Assembly (NCBI GenBank): GCA_966211455.1
Contig: CBIHNI010000018.1
Span: 1 to 64,000, forward strand
Source of the DNA: 21-14-0-10-47-8 sp966211455
Lineage (GTDB): Bacteria > Bdellovibrionota > Bdellovibrionia > Bdellovibrionales > Bdellovibrionaceae
DNA: 64,000 bases
Direction: 5' to 3'
The stretch's first letter is position 1; every line of letters begins with the position of its first letter. The position numbers were made by a program, and so were the translations under genes. Positions 1 through 8,291 of the stretch are shown piece by piece. The notes below the pieces were generated by a model. The model was not told the DNA's origin. It worked only from the letters and a program-made list of their open reading frames with translations, and searched no databases.

Positions 1-82
1 ATGAGTGCAAAACGCTAACTATGGAACGCGAACGGGACATTTTTAATTTATCAAACTTGTTGTTTATCATCAAAAAAAATTT

Positions 83-568
83 CTAAGACCGCATGTTGTT
101 GAATTGGAGGGGGACAGCAAATCCCCTCGACTTGACGAAAGCCATGGTCTCCTGCAGCTCGTCGATACTTTTAGAAGTTACGCGCACCTTATCATCAGCG
201 ATCTGCGCCTGGACCTTTAATTTTGAGTCTTTGATGGCTTTTGTAATTTCTTTAGCCACCTCTTTATCAATCCCTTGCACAATCTTAATCTTTTGGCGCA
301 AAAGGCTTCCACCGGCGGCTTCAATTTCAGAAAACTCGAGTGATTTAATATCGATACCGCGGCGATGCATCTTGGTTTGAAGAACATCTTTCATGGCGCC
401 CATCTTGTAATCGTCGTCGCCAGTCAGTGTGATCTCTTTTTTATCCCACTTGATTTCGCTTTTGCTACCGCGGAAGTCGTAGCGCTGTTCGATCTCTTTG
501 ATCGCTTGGTTCACAGCGTTGTCGACTTCCTGCATATTCACTTCTGAGACAATATCGAACGAAGGCAT
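83..568 (-). CDS. yajQ: YajQ family cyclic-di-GMP-binding protein
   Basis: 161 residues, the usual family length. The opening MPSFDIVSEV, the segment YDFRGSKSEI near residue 30 and the end GFAVPLQFNNMRS are hallmark YajQ sequences. Family members are small cytosolic proteins with two ferredoxin-like folds; some bind cyclic-di-GMP or nucleotides and act with transcription factors. That role is family knowledge, not visible here. The start lies 15 nt after the slyD stop, so the two genes probably form one transcript read leftwards. An AAGGGA lies about 12 nt upstream of the start, a weak ribosome site. Confidence 0.95.
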   Translation of the reverse strand: MPSFDIVSEVNMQEVDNAVNQAIKEIEQRYDFRGSKSEIKWDKKEITLTGDDDYKMGAMKDVLQTKMHRRGIDIKSLEFSEIEAAGGSLLRQKIKIVQGIDKEVAKEITKAIKDSKLKVQAQIADDKVRVTSKSIDELQETMAFVKSRGFAVPLQFNNMRS

Positions 569-583
569 GAGGCAAATAATCCC

Positions 584-1054
584 TTAGTGATGGTGATGTC
601 CACCTGGACCGTGGGCGTGGCCGTGCGCCATTTCTTCTTTGGTCGCCTCGCGTGAATCAACCAGTTCCACATCAAATTCCAAATCCTGACCAGCCAAAGG
701 ATGATTTCCATCCATGGTCACCGAGTCATCAGTGATTTTGGTGATACGGACAACTTTGATGCTGTCTTGCAATTGCAGTTGAAGAAAACTTCCAACTTCG
801 ATGTTCAGGTGAGCGACTTCTTTTTTCGGAACATCCATCACCATCTTCGGTTCCACTTCGCCGTAAGCATCTTTCGCCGCCAGCTTCACATTTTTTTTCT
901 GTCCGATGAGCATGGTTTTGATCTGCTCTTCAAGCGCTGGGATGATTTGTTGAGCGCCTTCTAAGAACGCCAAAGGGCCGTCAGTCGAGGCATCCAGGAC
1001 CTGACCTTTTGTATCTTTCAAAGTGTAATTAAAGCTTAAAACGCGTTTGTTCAT
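584..1054 (-). CDS. slyD: SlyD-like FKBP-type peptidyl-prolyl cis-trans isomerase
   Basis: 156 residues from ATG 1054. This start is preferred over an upstream in-frame ATG at 1087 because GGGAG sits about 8 nt before it and the family begins MNKRVLSFNYTL. The order is FKBP domain halves around an inserted-flap chaperone domain, as in SlyD: DASTDGPLAFLEG near residue 25 and DAYGEVEPKMVMDVP near residue 68. It ends in a histidine-rich tail (HGHAHGPGGHHHH) that would bind nickel or other metals, shorter than the E. coli tail. Cytosolic prolyl isomerase and chaperone by family. First gene of the slyD-yajQ pair. Confidence 0.93.
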   Translation of the reverse strand: MNKRVLSFNYTLKDTKGQVLDASTDGPLAFLEGAQQIIPALEEQIKTMLIGQKKNVKLAAKDAYGEVEPKMVMDVPKKEVAHLNIEVGSFLQLQLQDSIKVVRITKITDDSVTMDGNHPLAGQDLEFDVELVDSREATKEEMAHGHAHGPGGHHHH

Positions 1055-1113
1055 ATCTGACTCCCCAGTGTTCCTTAGAGGCACCATAAATCATTCTTAT
1101 TCTGTCTCAGCAA

Positions 1114-1728
1114 GTGAAATCGACTTGTAAATGCCTCAAATTGCAGCAATCCTATAAGGGTATGCAGGCGGATGGCGATAGGCCGGGTATTCAAATTACA
1201 AGCATCGGATCAGCACGCTCCTTGCTTTTAAACGCAAGCTACGAGCCCATGAAGATCATCTCTTGGCAGAAGGCCCTGATCCTATGGTTTCAAGATAAAG
1301 TCGAAGTCATCGAATACCATAACGTCTTTGTCCGCAGTGTCAGAACCAGCTTCCAAATTCCCTCTGTGATGCGCCTAAAGCATTATGTTCGACCTCGCAG
1401 TTTGGGTGCCGTGCGCTTCTGTCGCGAGAACGTCTACATTCGGGACAACTTCACCTGCCAATATTGTGGCGACCAATTCCCAAATAAGCTTCTCACTTTG
1501 GATCACGTGGTCCCCGTCTCAAAAAAAGGCCCGAAGAATTGGACGAATGTGGTGACCGCTTGTCGCGATTGCAATCAACGAAAAGCCAATCGCACTCCGC
1601 AAACGGCGAACATGCCTTTGCTGACCGAACCGGTTGTTCCCACTTGGCTGCCATCCCCGGAGCTGGATGTGAAGAATGGCCAGGTTCCGAACGCCTGGAT
1701 GCAGTACCTGCAGTACAAAGCGGGCTAG
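1114..1728 (+). CDS. HNH endonuclease domain protein
   Basis: Up to 204 residues from a GTG at 1114; ATG 1162 is an alternative that still keeps the conserved core, and neither has a clear ribosome site. The core opens LLLNASYEPMKIISW near residue 37 and ends in a zinc-type HNH module: CQYC near 114, LDHVVPVSKKG near 128 and CRDC near 148, followed by NQRK. This single-domain HNH type is common in Deltaproteobacteria-like genomes and its substrate is unknown. It differs from the two longer HNH genes near 9.5 and 19.4 kb, which have a different N-terminal domain. It is divergent from slyD, with about 60 nt between the starts. Confidence 0.85.
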   Translation: MKSTCKCLKLQQSYKGMQADGDRPGIQITSIGSARSLLLNASYEPMKIISWQKALILWFQDKVEVIEYHNVFVRSVRTSFQIPSVMRLKHYVRPRSLGAVRFCRENVYIRDNFTCQYCGDQFPNKLLTLDHVVPVSKKGPKNWTNVVTACRDCNQRKANRTPQTANMPLLTEPVVPTWLPSPELDVKNGQVPNAWMQYLQYKAG

Positions 1729-1753
1729 CAGCGCAATCTGATCATTTTCATGG

Positions 1754-2680
1754 TTAACGAGAACTGCAATTCACCACCATGTGATTGGTGGGGCTCATCA
1801 GAAAGTTGATGGAGTCGTTGCGGCGCTCAAGCATCCAGCGCTGGCAGGCTTCCACCGCCACTGGTTGCACCTCGGGCATGGGACGGAAAGTTCGGAAGCT
1901 GAACGAGTTTCGAATGCGGGGATCCAGTTTATCATCTCCGCGACAGCTCATATGGTTGATCGAAGGGCTGCGCGAATGGATCAGGGCGTAGCTCGACCGA
2001 TCTTGGGTGATGCCAGCGATAAAGATTTTATTGCGATCAAAAACTTCGAAGGCGCCGCTTGATGCCGTCATGGTGAAATCCACGAATTCGAAATCCTGTT
2101 TGGCGACGGCGTCGACGATTTCGCTGGCGGCTTGGTAACGGTCTTCTTCATTTTCGATGCCGGCGAAGCGCATGTATTCGGTCATGGCGATCAGTATCTT
2201 TTCACCGGCACTGGCCTGTTTCCAATATTCGAAATCAAAAAGAATGAGTTTCTCGTCGTGGAAATTGATGGCGCTTCGGCCAAACCCTACCAAGATCGTT
2301 TTCGTCGGTAGCGCAAGCAACTCGATCTCGGCCCCTGCGCCGAAGGCGATATCAGGTACCGGTATCGCAGAACCGGATTTGTTCTTCGTTGCCAGTTCGT
2401 ATTTGATCAAAACATCACGAGCGATACTTCGGAATTCGTGTTCGGCTCGCCGAAGATCCTGAAACACATCGGACCGACGAGAATACAAAATGGCCTTGGC
2501 TTCGAGCAAAGACTGTAACATCCCTTGCGAGCGGCCCTCGGCTTTCATTTGGCGACACACCGATGGATATCCAATGCAAGCCCAAGTTCGGCCTCGCTCA
2601 AGATCGAGCCCTTCGCACCATCCAAGACAGCTCCACAAAATGTTGATGGCCATTGCAAGACCCGCATATTTCATCTTCAT
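1754..2680 (-). CDS. secreted protein, member 5 of a five-gene tandem family
   Basis: 308 residues from ATG 2680, which overlaps the upstream stop by 4 nt (ATGA); an earlier in-frame ATG at 2761 lies inside the neighbour. The N-terminus has a hydrophobic signal-like segment (AGLAMAINILWSCLGW). Shared family blocks are a Cys pair near residues 35-42, LVGFGRSAINF, ILFDFEYWKQAS, TEYMRFAGIENEEDRYQ and FEVFDRNKIFI, then a C-terminal Cys pair around CQRWMLERR and MVVNC. Probably exported to periplasm or surface. Function not recognised. It is the last gene of the operon that starts at 6453. Confidence 0.8.
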   Translation of the reverse strand: MKMKYAGLAMAINILWSCLGWCEGLDLERGRTWACIGYPSVCRQMKAEGRSQGMLQSLLEAKAILYSRRSDVFQDLRRAEHEFRSIARDVLIKYELATKNKSGSAIPVPDIAFGAGAEIELLALPTKTILVGFGRSAINFHDEKLILFDFEYWKQASAGEKILIAMTEYMRFAGIENEEDRYQAASEIVDAVAKQDFEFVDFTMTASSGAFEVFDRNKIFIAGITQDRSSYALIHSRSPSINHMSCRGDDKLDPRIRNSFSFRTFRPMPEVQPVAVEACQRWMLERRNDSINFLMSPTNHMVVNCSSR

Positions 2681-3597
2681 AATGGACCGCAATTCATCAC
2701 CATATGGTTGCCCGAATTCGTCGCCAGGCGAATCGAGATTTGCCTGCGTTCTAGGATCCATTGCTGACAGACTTGAAGCATTTCTGTCTGGATCACACGG
2801 ATAGATTGAAGGGCCTGCTTCTGAGATTCTTCAATGCTGGACATGCTTGGTTTCTCTTTGCGGCAGCTTCTATAATTTAACATCGGACTTTGAAAGTTGA
2901 CGATAGCGTATCCGGATTGATCTGGCAGAATGCCGCCGACAAAAATTTTATTCCGATCAAAGATTTCAAAACCACCTTGGGTCGGCGTCAATCTGAAATT
3001 CATGATATCGTACTTCTGCTGGGCAATGACGGTCAGAATTTCGCTGGCCGCCTGATATCTTTCTTCTTCGTCTTCGACTCCTTGAAACCGCATAATTTCG
3101 GTCAATACGATCAGGCTTTTTTCCTTCGGGCTGGCTTTGCCCCAATACTCGTAATCAAAAAGAATGACTCTTTCTTGCGGAAAACTGATCGCGCTTCGGC
3201 CGAAACCGGACAAAATCACACGACGGGGATAAGTCAAAATCGTGATGGATTGATGTGCGGACTTTTCCCGTTCTAAATTCGATTCCTTGCTACGCATTTG
3301 AATTTCACGAGCTATGCCATAACTGGAAAAAATATCCCGAGCGAGATCGCGAAATTCTTCTTCTGCGCGCAAAAGTTCGCGGTACAGAGGCTCATTGCGA
3401 AGGAGCAAAATCTCTTTCGCTTCTATCAATGAATGAACTAAAGAGTCTGAACCCCGATTGGCATCCAATTGCTGACAAAGGCCTTGATATATTTCTGAAC
3501 CACACGCGTACCAAGTGCGCACGCCTCCCCGCCCGGCTGCCCCGGAGGAAAGAGATATGAGAACCGATAAAATGAAAAAGAAAAACAAGCTTTTCAT
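2677..3597 (-). CDS. secreted protein, member 4 of a five-gene tandem family
   Basis: 306 residues from ATG 3597, one nucleotide after the upstream TAA; the longer ORF to 3693 lies inside the neighbouring gene. A signal peptide is clear (FFFFILSVLISLSS then GAAG). Family blocks in order are WYACGSEIYQGLC, LSGFGRSAISF, ILFDYEYWGKAS, TEIMRFQGVEDEEERYQ, FEIFDRNKIFVGG, QSPMLNYRSC and C-terminal CQQWILERR with MVMNC. It is closest to the protein encoded just downstream and overlaps it by 4 nt, so they are probably translationally coupled. Exported protein of unknown function. Confidence 0.82.
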   Translation of the reverse strand: MKSLFFFFILSVLISLSSGAAGRGGVRTWYACGSEIYQGLCQQLDANRGSDSLVHSLIEAKEILLLRNEPLYRELLRAEEEFRDLARDIFSSYGIAREIQMRSKESNLEREKSAHQSITILTYPRRVILSGFGRSAISFPQERVILFDYEYWGKASPKEKSLIVLTEIMRFQGVEDEEERYQAASEILTVIAQQKYDIMNFRLTPTQGGFEIFDRNKIFVGGILPDQSGYAIVNFQSPMLNYRSCRKEKPSMSSIEESQKQALQSIRVIQTEMLQVCQQWILERRQISIRLATNSGNHMVMNCGPL

Positions 3598-3598
3598 T

Positions 3599-4633
3599 TT
3601 ACTCGCATTTGAAAACAAGTTTTGTTTTTTCTGAAATCCAGATACGGCGGATCTGTTTTCCGTCTTGGACTTTTCTTTCACAGTCTTTTGCAAGAGGTTT
3701 CAGTTCCGAATACATGTATTCCGGATTCAACGTGTCGATATAGGCATCACCCGTATTTTCAACCGTACAAGGACTTAGATTGAAGAACGGAGATTCAGCA
3801 TTCAAAGTATAGGTCTTCAAACCCGCCGGACCTTGCACCGCGAACTGCGTGCCCTTATCCGATGGCTGAATGCTGACGTTGTAGGTGACCGTGCTATTGG
3901 CATCGCGGATCGCTTCAAAGTTGCGGTTGTTGGTCGGATTGAAGTTAAAGGTGTGAATCGAATCCGGCGTGCTGTTGATGATGCTGAGGATATTTTCTTC
4001 GGCGCGGTCCCGCTCGGCACCCGCGGTAAAACCCAGGACACCCAGAAGCTCGAGACCCGCACGGTAGGCTTTGTCAGCGTCGTTCAGGTTTTTCCAGACT
4101 GAAATCGGAACGTAGATTCGTTTCTTATCCGCCGGGCAGGCGTCAGTCTCATCTTTGGTCGTGATAAACACGCACAGCTGCGACGTCAGCCCTTTCTTCG
4201 GGAACGTATCGCGGAAAAGCTGCGCTTGCTCGGCGGACATGTATTCAAGTTTCGTCAGCACCGGTAGATTTGGACTCATCTTTCGGATGTGGTTGCGGAT
4301 GTGGAAAATGAATTCGGCTTCCTCGCCACTGCCGCCGCTACCGTCTTGTCCGCCGCCACCCGATTTGAGCTTGCTGCGATCGCCGGTCTCAGAATTCTTG
4401 AGGCCCTTTTTCAGGATTGAATCGACTTCGTCCAAAACTGGATCCCGTTTTGACAGGCCAAGTTTGGATGGCTCTTTAAGAGGAGCATCTTTTAACGAAA
4501 GCGATTTTTGCTTCAAAGATTGCTCTTTTAAAGCCTGCTGCCGAAGCTGCGCGGTGGTCGGCATCTGCTGTTGGGCGAGCACGGTGATCGAAAATAGAAT
4601 CGATACGGCTGTCAGCATCATTTTCGTTTTCAT
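3599..4633 (-). CDS. secreted protein, divergent member 3 of the five-gene tandem family
   Basis: 344 residues with signal peptide (MLTAVSILFSITVLA then QQQ). After it comes a Lys/Leu/Ser-rich stretch (residues 25-70) and a Gly-rich linker (GGGGQDGSGGSG near 92) that the neighbours lack. The C-terminal half fits the neighbours without gaps: VWKNLNDADK for YWGKASPKEK, LELLGVLGF for LTEIMRFQG, and AESPFFNLSPC for FQSPMLNYRSC, with the same terminal Cys pair (DCERK...FKCE). I therefore read it as a distant member of the family. It lacks the FGRSAI block. Function unknown. Its ATG directly follows the upstream TAA. Confidence 0.8.
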   Translation of the reverse strand: MKTKMMLTAVSILFSITVLAQQQMPTTAQLRQQALKEQSLKQKSLSLKDAPLKEPSKLGLSKRDPVLDEVDSILKKGLKNSETGDRSKLKSGGGGQDGSGGSGEEAEFIFHIRNHIRKMSPNLPVLTKLEYMSAEQAQLFRDTFPKKGLTSQLCVFITTKDETDACPADKKRIYVPISVWKNLNDADKAYRAGLELLGVLGFTAGAERDRAEENILSIINSTPDSIHTFNFNPTNNRNFEAIRDANSTVTYNVSIQPSDKGTQFAVQGPAGLKTYTLNAESPFFNLSPCTVENTGDAYIDTLNPEYMYSELKPLAKDCERKVQDGKQIRRIWISEKTKLVFKCE

Positions 4634-5533
4634 TTAAAGGCCTCCATTGCAATCCACGATCATGTTATTGCTCGTGATTTTTTCTAATACGAAAGATCTA
4701 TTTTGTCGGTTCAGAATATAGGACTGGCAAAGTTGCAGCATCGCCGGATCCAACCAAAGCGTTCGGGTTACGTAGCGTTCGACCGCCGAAAGATAGCTAT
4801 TGTTCTGGGCGCGCTCGGGGCGGCGGCAAAGATGCGGATTGGTCAAATTGCTTTCGGAATTCAGAATCGAGTACGTGGTATCCCATTCGTGAATTCGGCC
4901 GATAAAAACTTTGTGCCGATCGAAAACTTCGAAAGGCTCGGTGGCTGGATTGAAAGTTTTGGGCAGGATGAAAGGTCCTTTTCCCATTTTTTCGCTAAGC
5001 TGAACAACCTCGCTGGCTTTTTGGTAGCGGTCTTCTTCGTCTTCGATGCCGGCGAAACGCAGGTATTCGGTCAATGCGATCAGCTTGCGTTCGCGTGGAC
5101 TTGCTTGCTTCCAGTATTCGAAATCGAAGACGATCGCTTGCGCTTCGTAGAAATTAATCGCGCTGCGACTGAAGCCACTTAAAATCACTTGGCGGGGGAA
5201 GCTCAGGACAGAGACCCGGATTGTCAGCAACTGATATTTGGGGGCTCCATGGCTGATATGATCGTAATCGGCCAGCGCCTGTTTTGCGATTTGTTTGAAT
5301 TCAAGTTCGGCCTCATAAAGCTCTTTGGCAAGCTCGGGTTTCTTTTGTGCCAGCACATCTTTCGAACGCAGCATCGCTTCGATCGGTTCGCGAAGTTCGG
5401 GGGCCAAGGACTCCATTTTCCGACAAAGCATGGCGTAGCCTGAAAGACAGGTTGTACTGGAGCCTGACGCTGCATACGGCAGACAGATGGAAAGCAGAAT
5501 CAAAACAGCATTTGCGATCCATCTTACTTCCAT
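4634..5533 (-). CDS. secreted protein, member 2 of a five-gene tandem family
   Basis: 299 residues from ATG 5533. The ORF opens at 5731, but that region is inside the upstream gene and the signal peptide (IANAVLILLSICLPYAASG) begins only here. Family blocks are CLSGYAMLCRKM, ILSGFSRSAINFYE, IVFDFEYWKQAS, TEYLRFAGIEDEEDRYQ, FEVFDRHKVFIG, SNLTNPHLC, and C-terminal CQSYILNRQ with MIVDC. FGRSAI has become FSRSAI. The start overlaps the preceding gene by 10 nt. Exported, function unknown. Confidence 0.82.
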   Translation of the reverse strand: MEVRWIANAVLILLSICLPYAASGSSTTCLSGYAMLCRKMESLAPELREPIEAMLRSKDVLAQKKPELAKELYEAELEFKQIAKQALADYDHISHGAPKYQLLTIRVSVLSFPRQVILSGFSRSAINFYEAQAIVFDFEYWKQASPRERKLIALTEYLRFAGIEDEEDRYQKASEVVQLSEKMGKGPFILPKTFNPATEPFEVFDRHKVFIGRIHEWDTTYSILNSESNLTNPHLCRRPERAQNNSYLSAVERYVTRTLWLDPAMLQLCQSYILNRQNRSFVLEKITSNNMIVDCNGGL

Positions 5534-6453
5534 GGCATCTCCACGCAGCTTGTGACCATGTTGTTGCTTTTCTGGATGATGAGATTGATCAGCCAGTTCG
5601 GCTTTGACAGCAAAATGCTCTGACAATGAGCCAAACCTGCGGGATCCAGCAAGTAAAGTCCCATGTACATTCGGGCCGATACTGACATCGGCTGACCCTT
5701 TTTGAACATCTCGGGCTTGCGGCAAGACCAAGGATAAAGCACGGGGCTTTGCGAATTGACGATCAAATATTTTGACTCGTTTTCACCAATTTGCGAGATG
5801 AAGATCTTGTGTTTATCGTAGACCTGGAAGGACTCGCGCGCGGGGTTGAATTCTCGGTTCGCGTACGTGTCGGCCACCTGATTGCCTTCACTGATTCTTA
5901 AAATCTCTCCGGCCATTTGATAGCGATCTTCTTCATCTTCGATATTGTAAAAACGCAGATACTCTGTCAGCACGATCAGCTTTTTCTCTTGCAGAGAAGC
6001 CTTGATCCAGGAGTCATAGTCAAAAATGATCGTCTTCGATTCAAAGAAAGTCATCGCGCTGCGACCGAATCCGCTGAGAATAATCTGCCGGGGAATCGCA
6101 AATCTCGCGACATTGTATGTTGCATTTGTGTCGGTATTAAAAGGGCGGTCATCCCAACCCCTGGTTGCGACATCGTATTTGACTTCGATGTCTTGCAAGA
6201 GACCGTAAAACTCGTATTCGGCCTGTAAAAGCTGTTTGGCCAGCTCAGGGCGCTTTTGCACGATCAAAGCTCTTGCACGGACCAGGGACTCCATCTGCTC
6301 TCTTAAAGCGGGTTGCATCCCATCGAACTTGCAGACCTGGAAAATACGGTTGTCGCCACAACCCGCATATCTGGTTCTTTCGTCCAAAGCGCCCAGCGCT
6401 ATGCAACTGTATAAAATGTAGACAGTCAGCCCAAGGCTGAGTGCTTTAAACAT
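5524..6453 (-). CDS. secreted protein, member 1 of a five-gene tandem family
   Basis: 309 residues with an N-terminal hydrophobic signal (LSLGLTVYILYSCIALG). First gene of the operon. Blocks seen in the paralogs are present: a Cys pair (YAGCGDNRIFQVC), a helical LREQMESLVRARAL region, ILSGFGRSAMTF, IIFDYDSWIKAS, TEYLRFYNIEDEEDRYQ, FQVYDKHKIFI, SQSPVLYPWSC and C-terminal CQSILLSKP with MVTSC. Four to six conserved cysteines suggest disulfides in an oxidising compartment. Only 86 nt separate it from the divergent TIGR02147 gene, where a shared control region must lie. Confidence 0.82.
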   Translation of the reverse strand: MFKALSLGLTVYILYSCIALGALDERTRYAGCGDNRIFQVCKFDGMQPALREQMESLVRARALIVQKRPELAKQLLQAEYEFYGLLQDIEVKYDVATRGWDDRPFNTDTNATYNVARFAIPRQIILSGFGRSAMTFFESKTIIFDYDSWIKASLQEKKLIVLTEYLRFYNIEDEEDRYQMAGEILRISEGNQVADTYANREFNPARESFQVYDKHKIFISQIGENESKYLIVNSQSPVLYPWSCRKPEMFKKGQPMSVSARMYMGLYLLDPAGLAHCQSILLSKPNWLINLIIQKSNNMVTSCVEMPWK

Positions 6454-6539
6454 CTTTTTATTCCCTGGGCCGGACCAGGCCGAACCCGACCAAATACCAG
6501 TGCAATCAATATTCCTTCAGGGATGCCGATAGATAGATC

Positions 6540-7343
6540 ATGTCGATTTTTGATTTTGATGATTATCGTCAGTTCATTCACAGCTACGTGCAAGGCCTTC
6601 CGAAAAAGGGATGGGGTTTTGCCAGCAAATTGACGACGGCGATCGACATTCAGTCAGCCTATTTCAGTCAGGTGTTGGCCGGGGAAAAAGACTTCACCGC
6701 CGAAGCCGGATATAAATTTGCCAAGTACATCGAATTAAATGACATCGAGACAGACTATTTCCTTGAGCTGATTCAAAAGGCGCGGGCCGGCACTGAAGAT
6801 TTGAAGCAGCACTATGAAAAGAAGCTGCAAAAGCTTCAGCAAGAGGGCCGCAAGGTTCACAGCCACATCAAGGACGCGAAAACCATGTCCTTGGAAGAGC
6901 GGGTCGAGTTCTATTCGAATTATTTGTACTCGGCGATTCGCATTTTCTGCTCGATCGGAGAAGGCAAGACCTCGGACGAAATTCAGAAGCACTTTCAAAT
7001 CCCTTCGCCATTTCTGACACAGATTTTGGGATTTTTAGAGCAGCACGGTCTGTGCTACCGCATGGGAAATAGATATCGCTTAGGTGAACAAAGAACCTGG
7101 GCGGACAAAGGCACGCCGGTTTATTTTAAGCATTCGACCAACTGGCGCTTGCAGGCCATTCAAAAGATGGAGCTCAATCGCAAATCCGATTTATTTGTCA
7201 CGTCCCCGATGTCCATGTCGATCGAAGACGCTAAAATCTTGCAGAACCAGATCATCGAACTGGTGAAAGACTTTTCGGAACGAGTGAAGAATTCAGAAGC
7301 CGAAGAAACCGTCTGCGTGAATATCGACTTCTTCTTTTTTTAA
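6540..7343 (+). CDS. TIGR02147 family protein (putative transcriptional regulator)
   Basis: 267 residues with the typical opening FDFDDYRQFIHSYV, then an N-terminal helical region (SAYFSQVLAGEKDFT, residues 40-55) like a helix-turn-helix reading head, and a C-terminal domain of the family (FYSNYLYSAIRIF, FQIPSPFLTQILGFLEQHGLC). The family is abundant in Bdellovibrio and Fibrobacter and often sits beside secreted-protein genes; a regulatory role is inferred. It is divergent from the five-gene secreted-protein operon and may control it. It ends convergently with the next gene, sharing 4 nt. Confidence 0.85.
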   Translation: MSIFDFDDYRQFIHSYVQGLPKKGWGFASKLTTAIDIQSAYFSQVLAGEKDFTAEAGYKFAKYIELNDIETDYFLELIQKARAGTEDLKQHYEKKLQKLQQEGRKVHSHIKDAKTMSLEERVEFYSNYLYSAIRIFCSIGEGKTSDEIQKHFQIPSPFLTQILGFLEQHGLCYRMGNRYRLGEQRTWADKGTPVYFKHSTNWRLQAIQKMELNRKSDLFVTSPMSMSIEDAKILQNQIIELVKDFSERVKNSEAEETVCVNIDFFFF

Positions 7344-8206
7344 TTTTTCTCGTCCGCTTGGCCACAGTAATCGGGGCCTAAGTTTTTCTCTTTCTCTGAA
7401 AATGCGTAGAGCAAAGTTCCCAAATTTGAGTCTTTTGGCATTTGCACGCGCTCGATCACCGAATCGGCGACCGCTGGTGGCAACATCAAGCAACCCCAAG
7501 AAAGCGGTTGCACAATCGACATTGGGATGTCCAAAAGATCGCGTACATTCTTTGAAGATAAAAGCTCGCCCTGCATGCCCGGGTCGCGGTGCATGACCAC
7601 TTGGCGTGCGTAAACATTGTGATTCAATCCCGGCTGCAATCCATACAAATGGATGCCGTAACCCCAGGCTGGGTTGTTGAGCTTGTATTTTTCGCCGGTG
7701 ATAAACCAACCTGACGAAGACAAGAAAGATCCGTCACCGTTTCCTAGAAACCGTGCGTACTCTTCATTCAGTTTCTCTTGCTCTCCCCGACCGCGACCGT
7801 GAGCGACGGTTGAAGCTTCGATTTCTCCTGTGTCAACGTGGACCAGGAAAAGCCGAGGGTAACGAGATGACATTGTTAAATCAAAAATCAAAATTTTATT
7901 CTTATCACCAATTCCGATTCCGCTCTTTTTCTTTGAAGGATCGCCAAAAGCCTGAAATCGGCTGTCTTTCTTGGCTTTGTGAAAGCACATCGCTTGTTTC
8001 AGCGCGATCAGATTTCCACCCATATTTTGGAAGTTGGTTTCAAGCTGCTGCTGAAGGGCCTCTTCTGGAGAAGTGTATGTGATGGGCGCGGGCGTCTGGG
8101 CAACAGGGGCTGTTGCAAAGATTTGTGTCGCAAAGTCTTCGGCAAAAGATTGTGATGTCAGCAAAAGGCAAAGCGCGGCCATTGCCGTGAATTTCATGGC
8201 TTTCAT
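7340..8206 (-). CDS. murein L,D-transpeptidase catalytic domain family protein (copy 1)
   Basis: 288 residues with a signal peptide (AMAALCLLLTSQSFA). The catalytic part runs from about residue 105 to 270: HGRGRGE near 137, GWFITGEKY near 166, HLYGL near 186, MHRDPG with His206, and the nucleophile motif SWGCLMLPP with Cys239. This is the YkuD_2 type (PF13645). It would cross-link or edit peptidoglycan in the periplasm. It is closely similar to the protein at 43627-44484, which has the same small secreted-protein gene upstream. A hairpin terminator separates it from that gene. In a predator such enzymes may act on its own or the prey wall; the sequence does not decide. Confidence 0.9.
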   Translation of the reverse strand: MKAMKFTAMAALCLLLTSQSFAEDFATQIFATAPVAQTPAPITYTSPEEALQQQLETNFQNMGGNLIALKQAMCFHKAKKDSRFQAFGDPSKKKSGIGIGDKNKILIFDLTMSSRYPRLFLVHVDTGEIEASTVAHGRGRGEQEKLNEEYARFLGNGDGSFLSSSGWFITGEKYKLNNPAWGYGIHLYGLQPGLNHNVYARQVVMHRDPGMQGELLSSKNVRDLLDIPMSIVQPLSWGCLMLPPAVADSVIERVQMPKDSNLGTLLYAFSEKEKNLGPDYCGQADEKN

Positions 8207-8252
8207 ATGGAACCTCGGGGTGAAGCGTTCAGATAATGGATTGTGAGAATGA

Positions 8253-8281
8253 GAAAGGCCCCTCTTGCGGAAGGGCCTTTC
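8253..8281 (-). terminator. hairpin terminator between small secreted gene and transpeptidase
   Basis: Perfect 9-bp arms (GAAAGGCCC and GGGCCTTTC) enclose an 11-nt loop, starting 11 nt past the stop of the 8292-8591 gene. The following minus-strand sequence is pyrimidine-rich but only a weak T tract. The transpeptidase start is 47 nt further on. The same arrangement is found in the second copy of the module, with a stronger terminator. Confidence 0.7.
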
Positions 8282-8291
8282 GTAACTTCAA

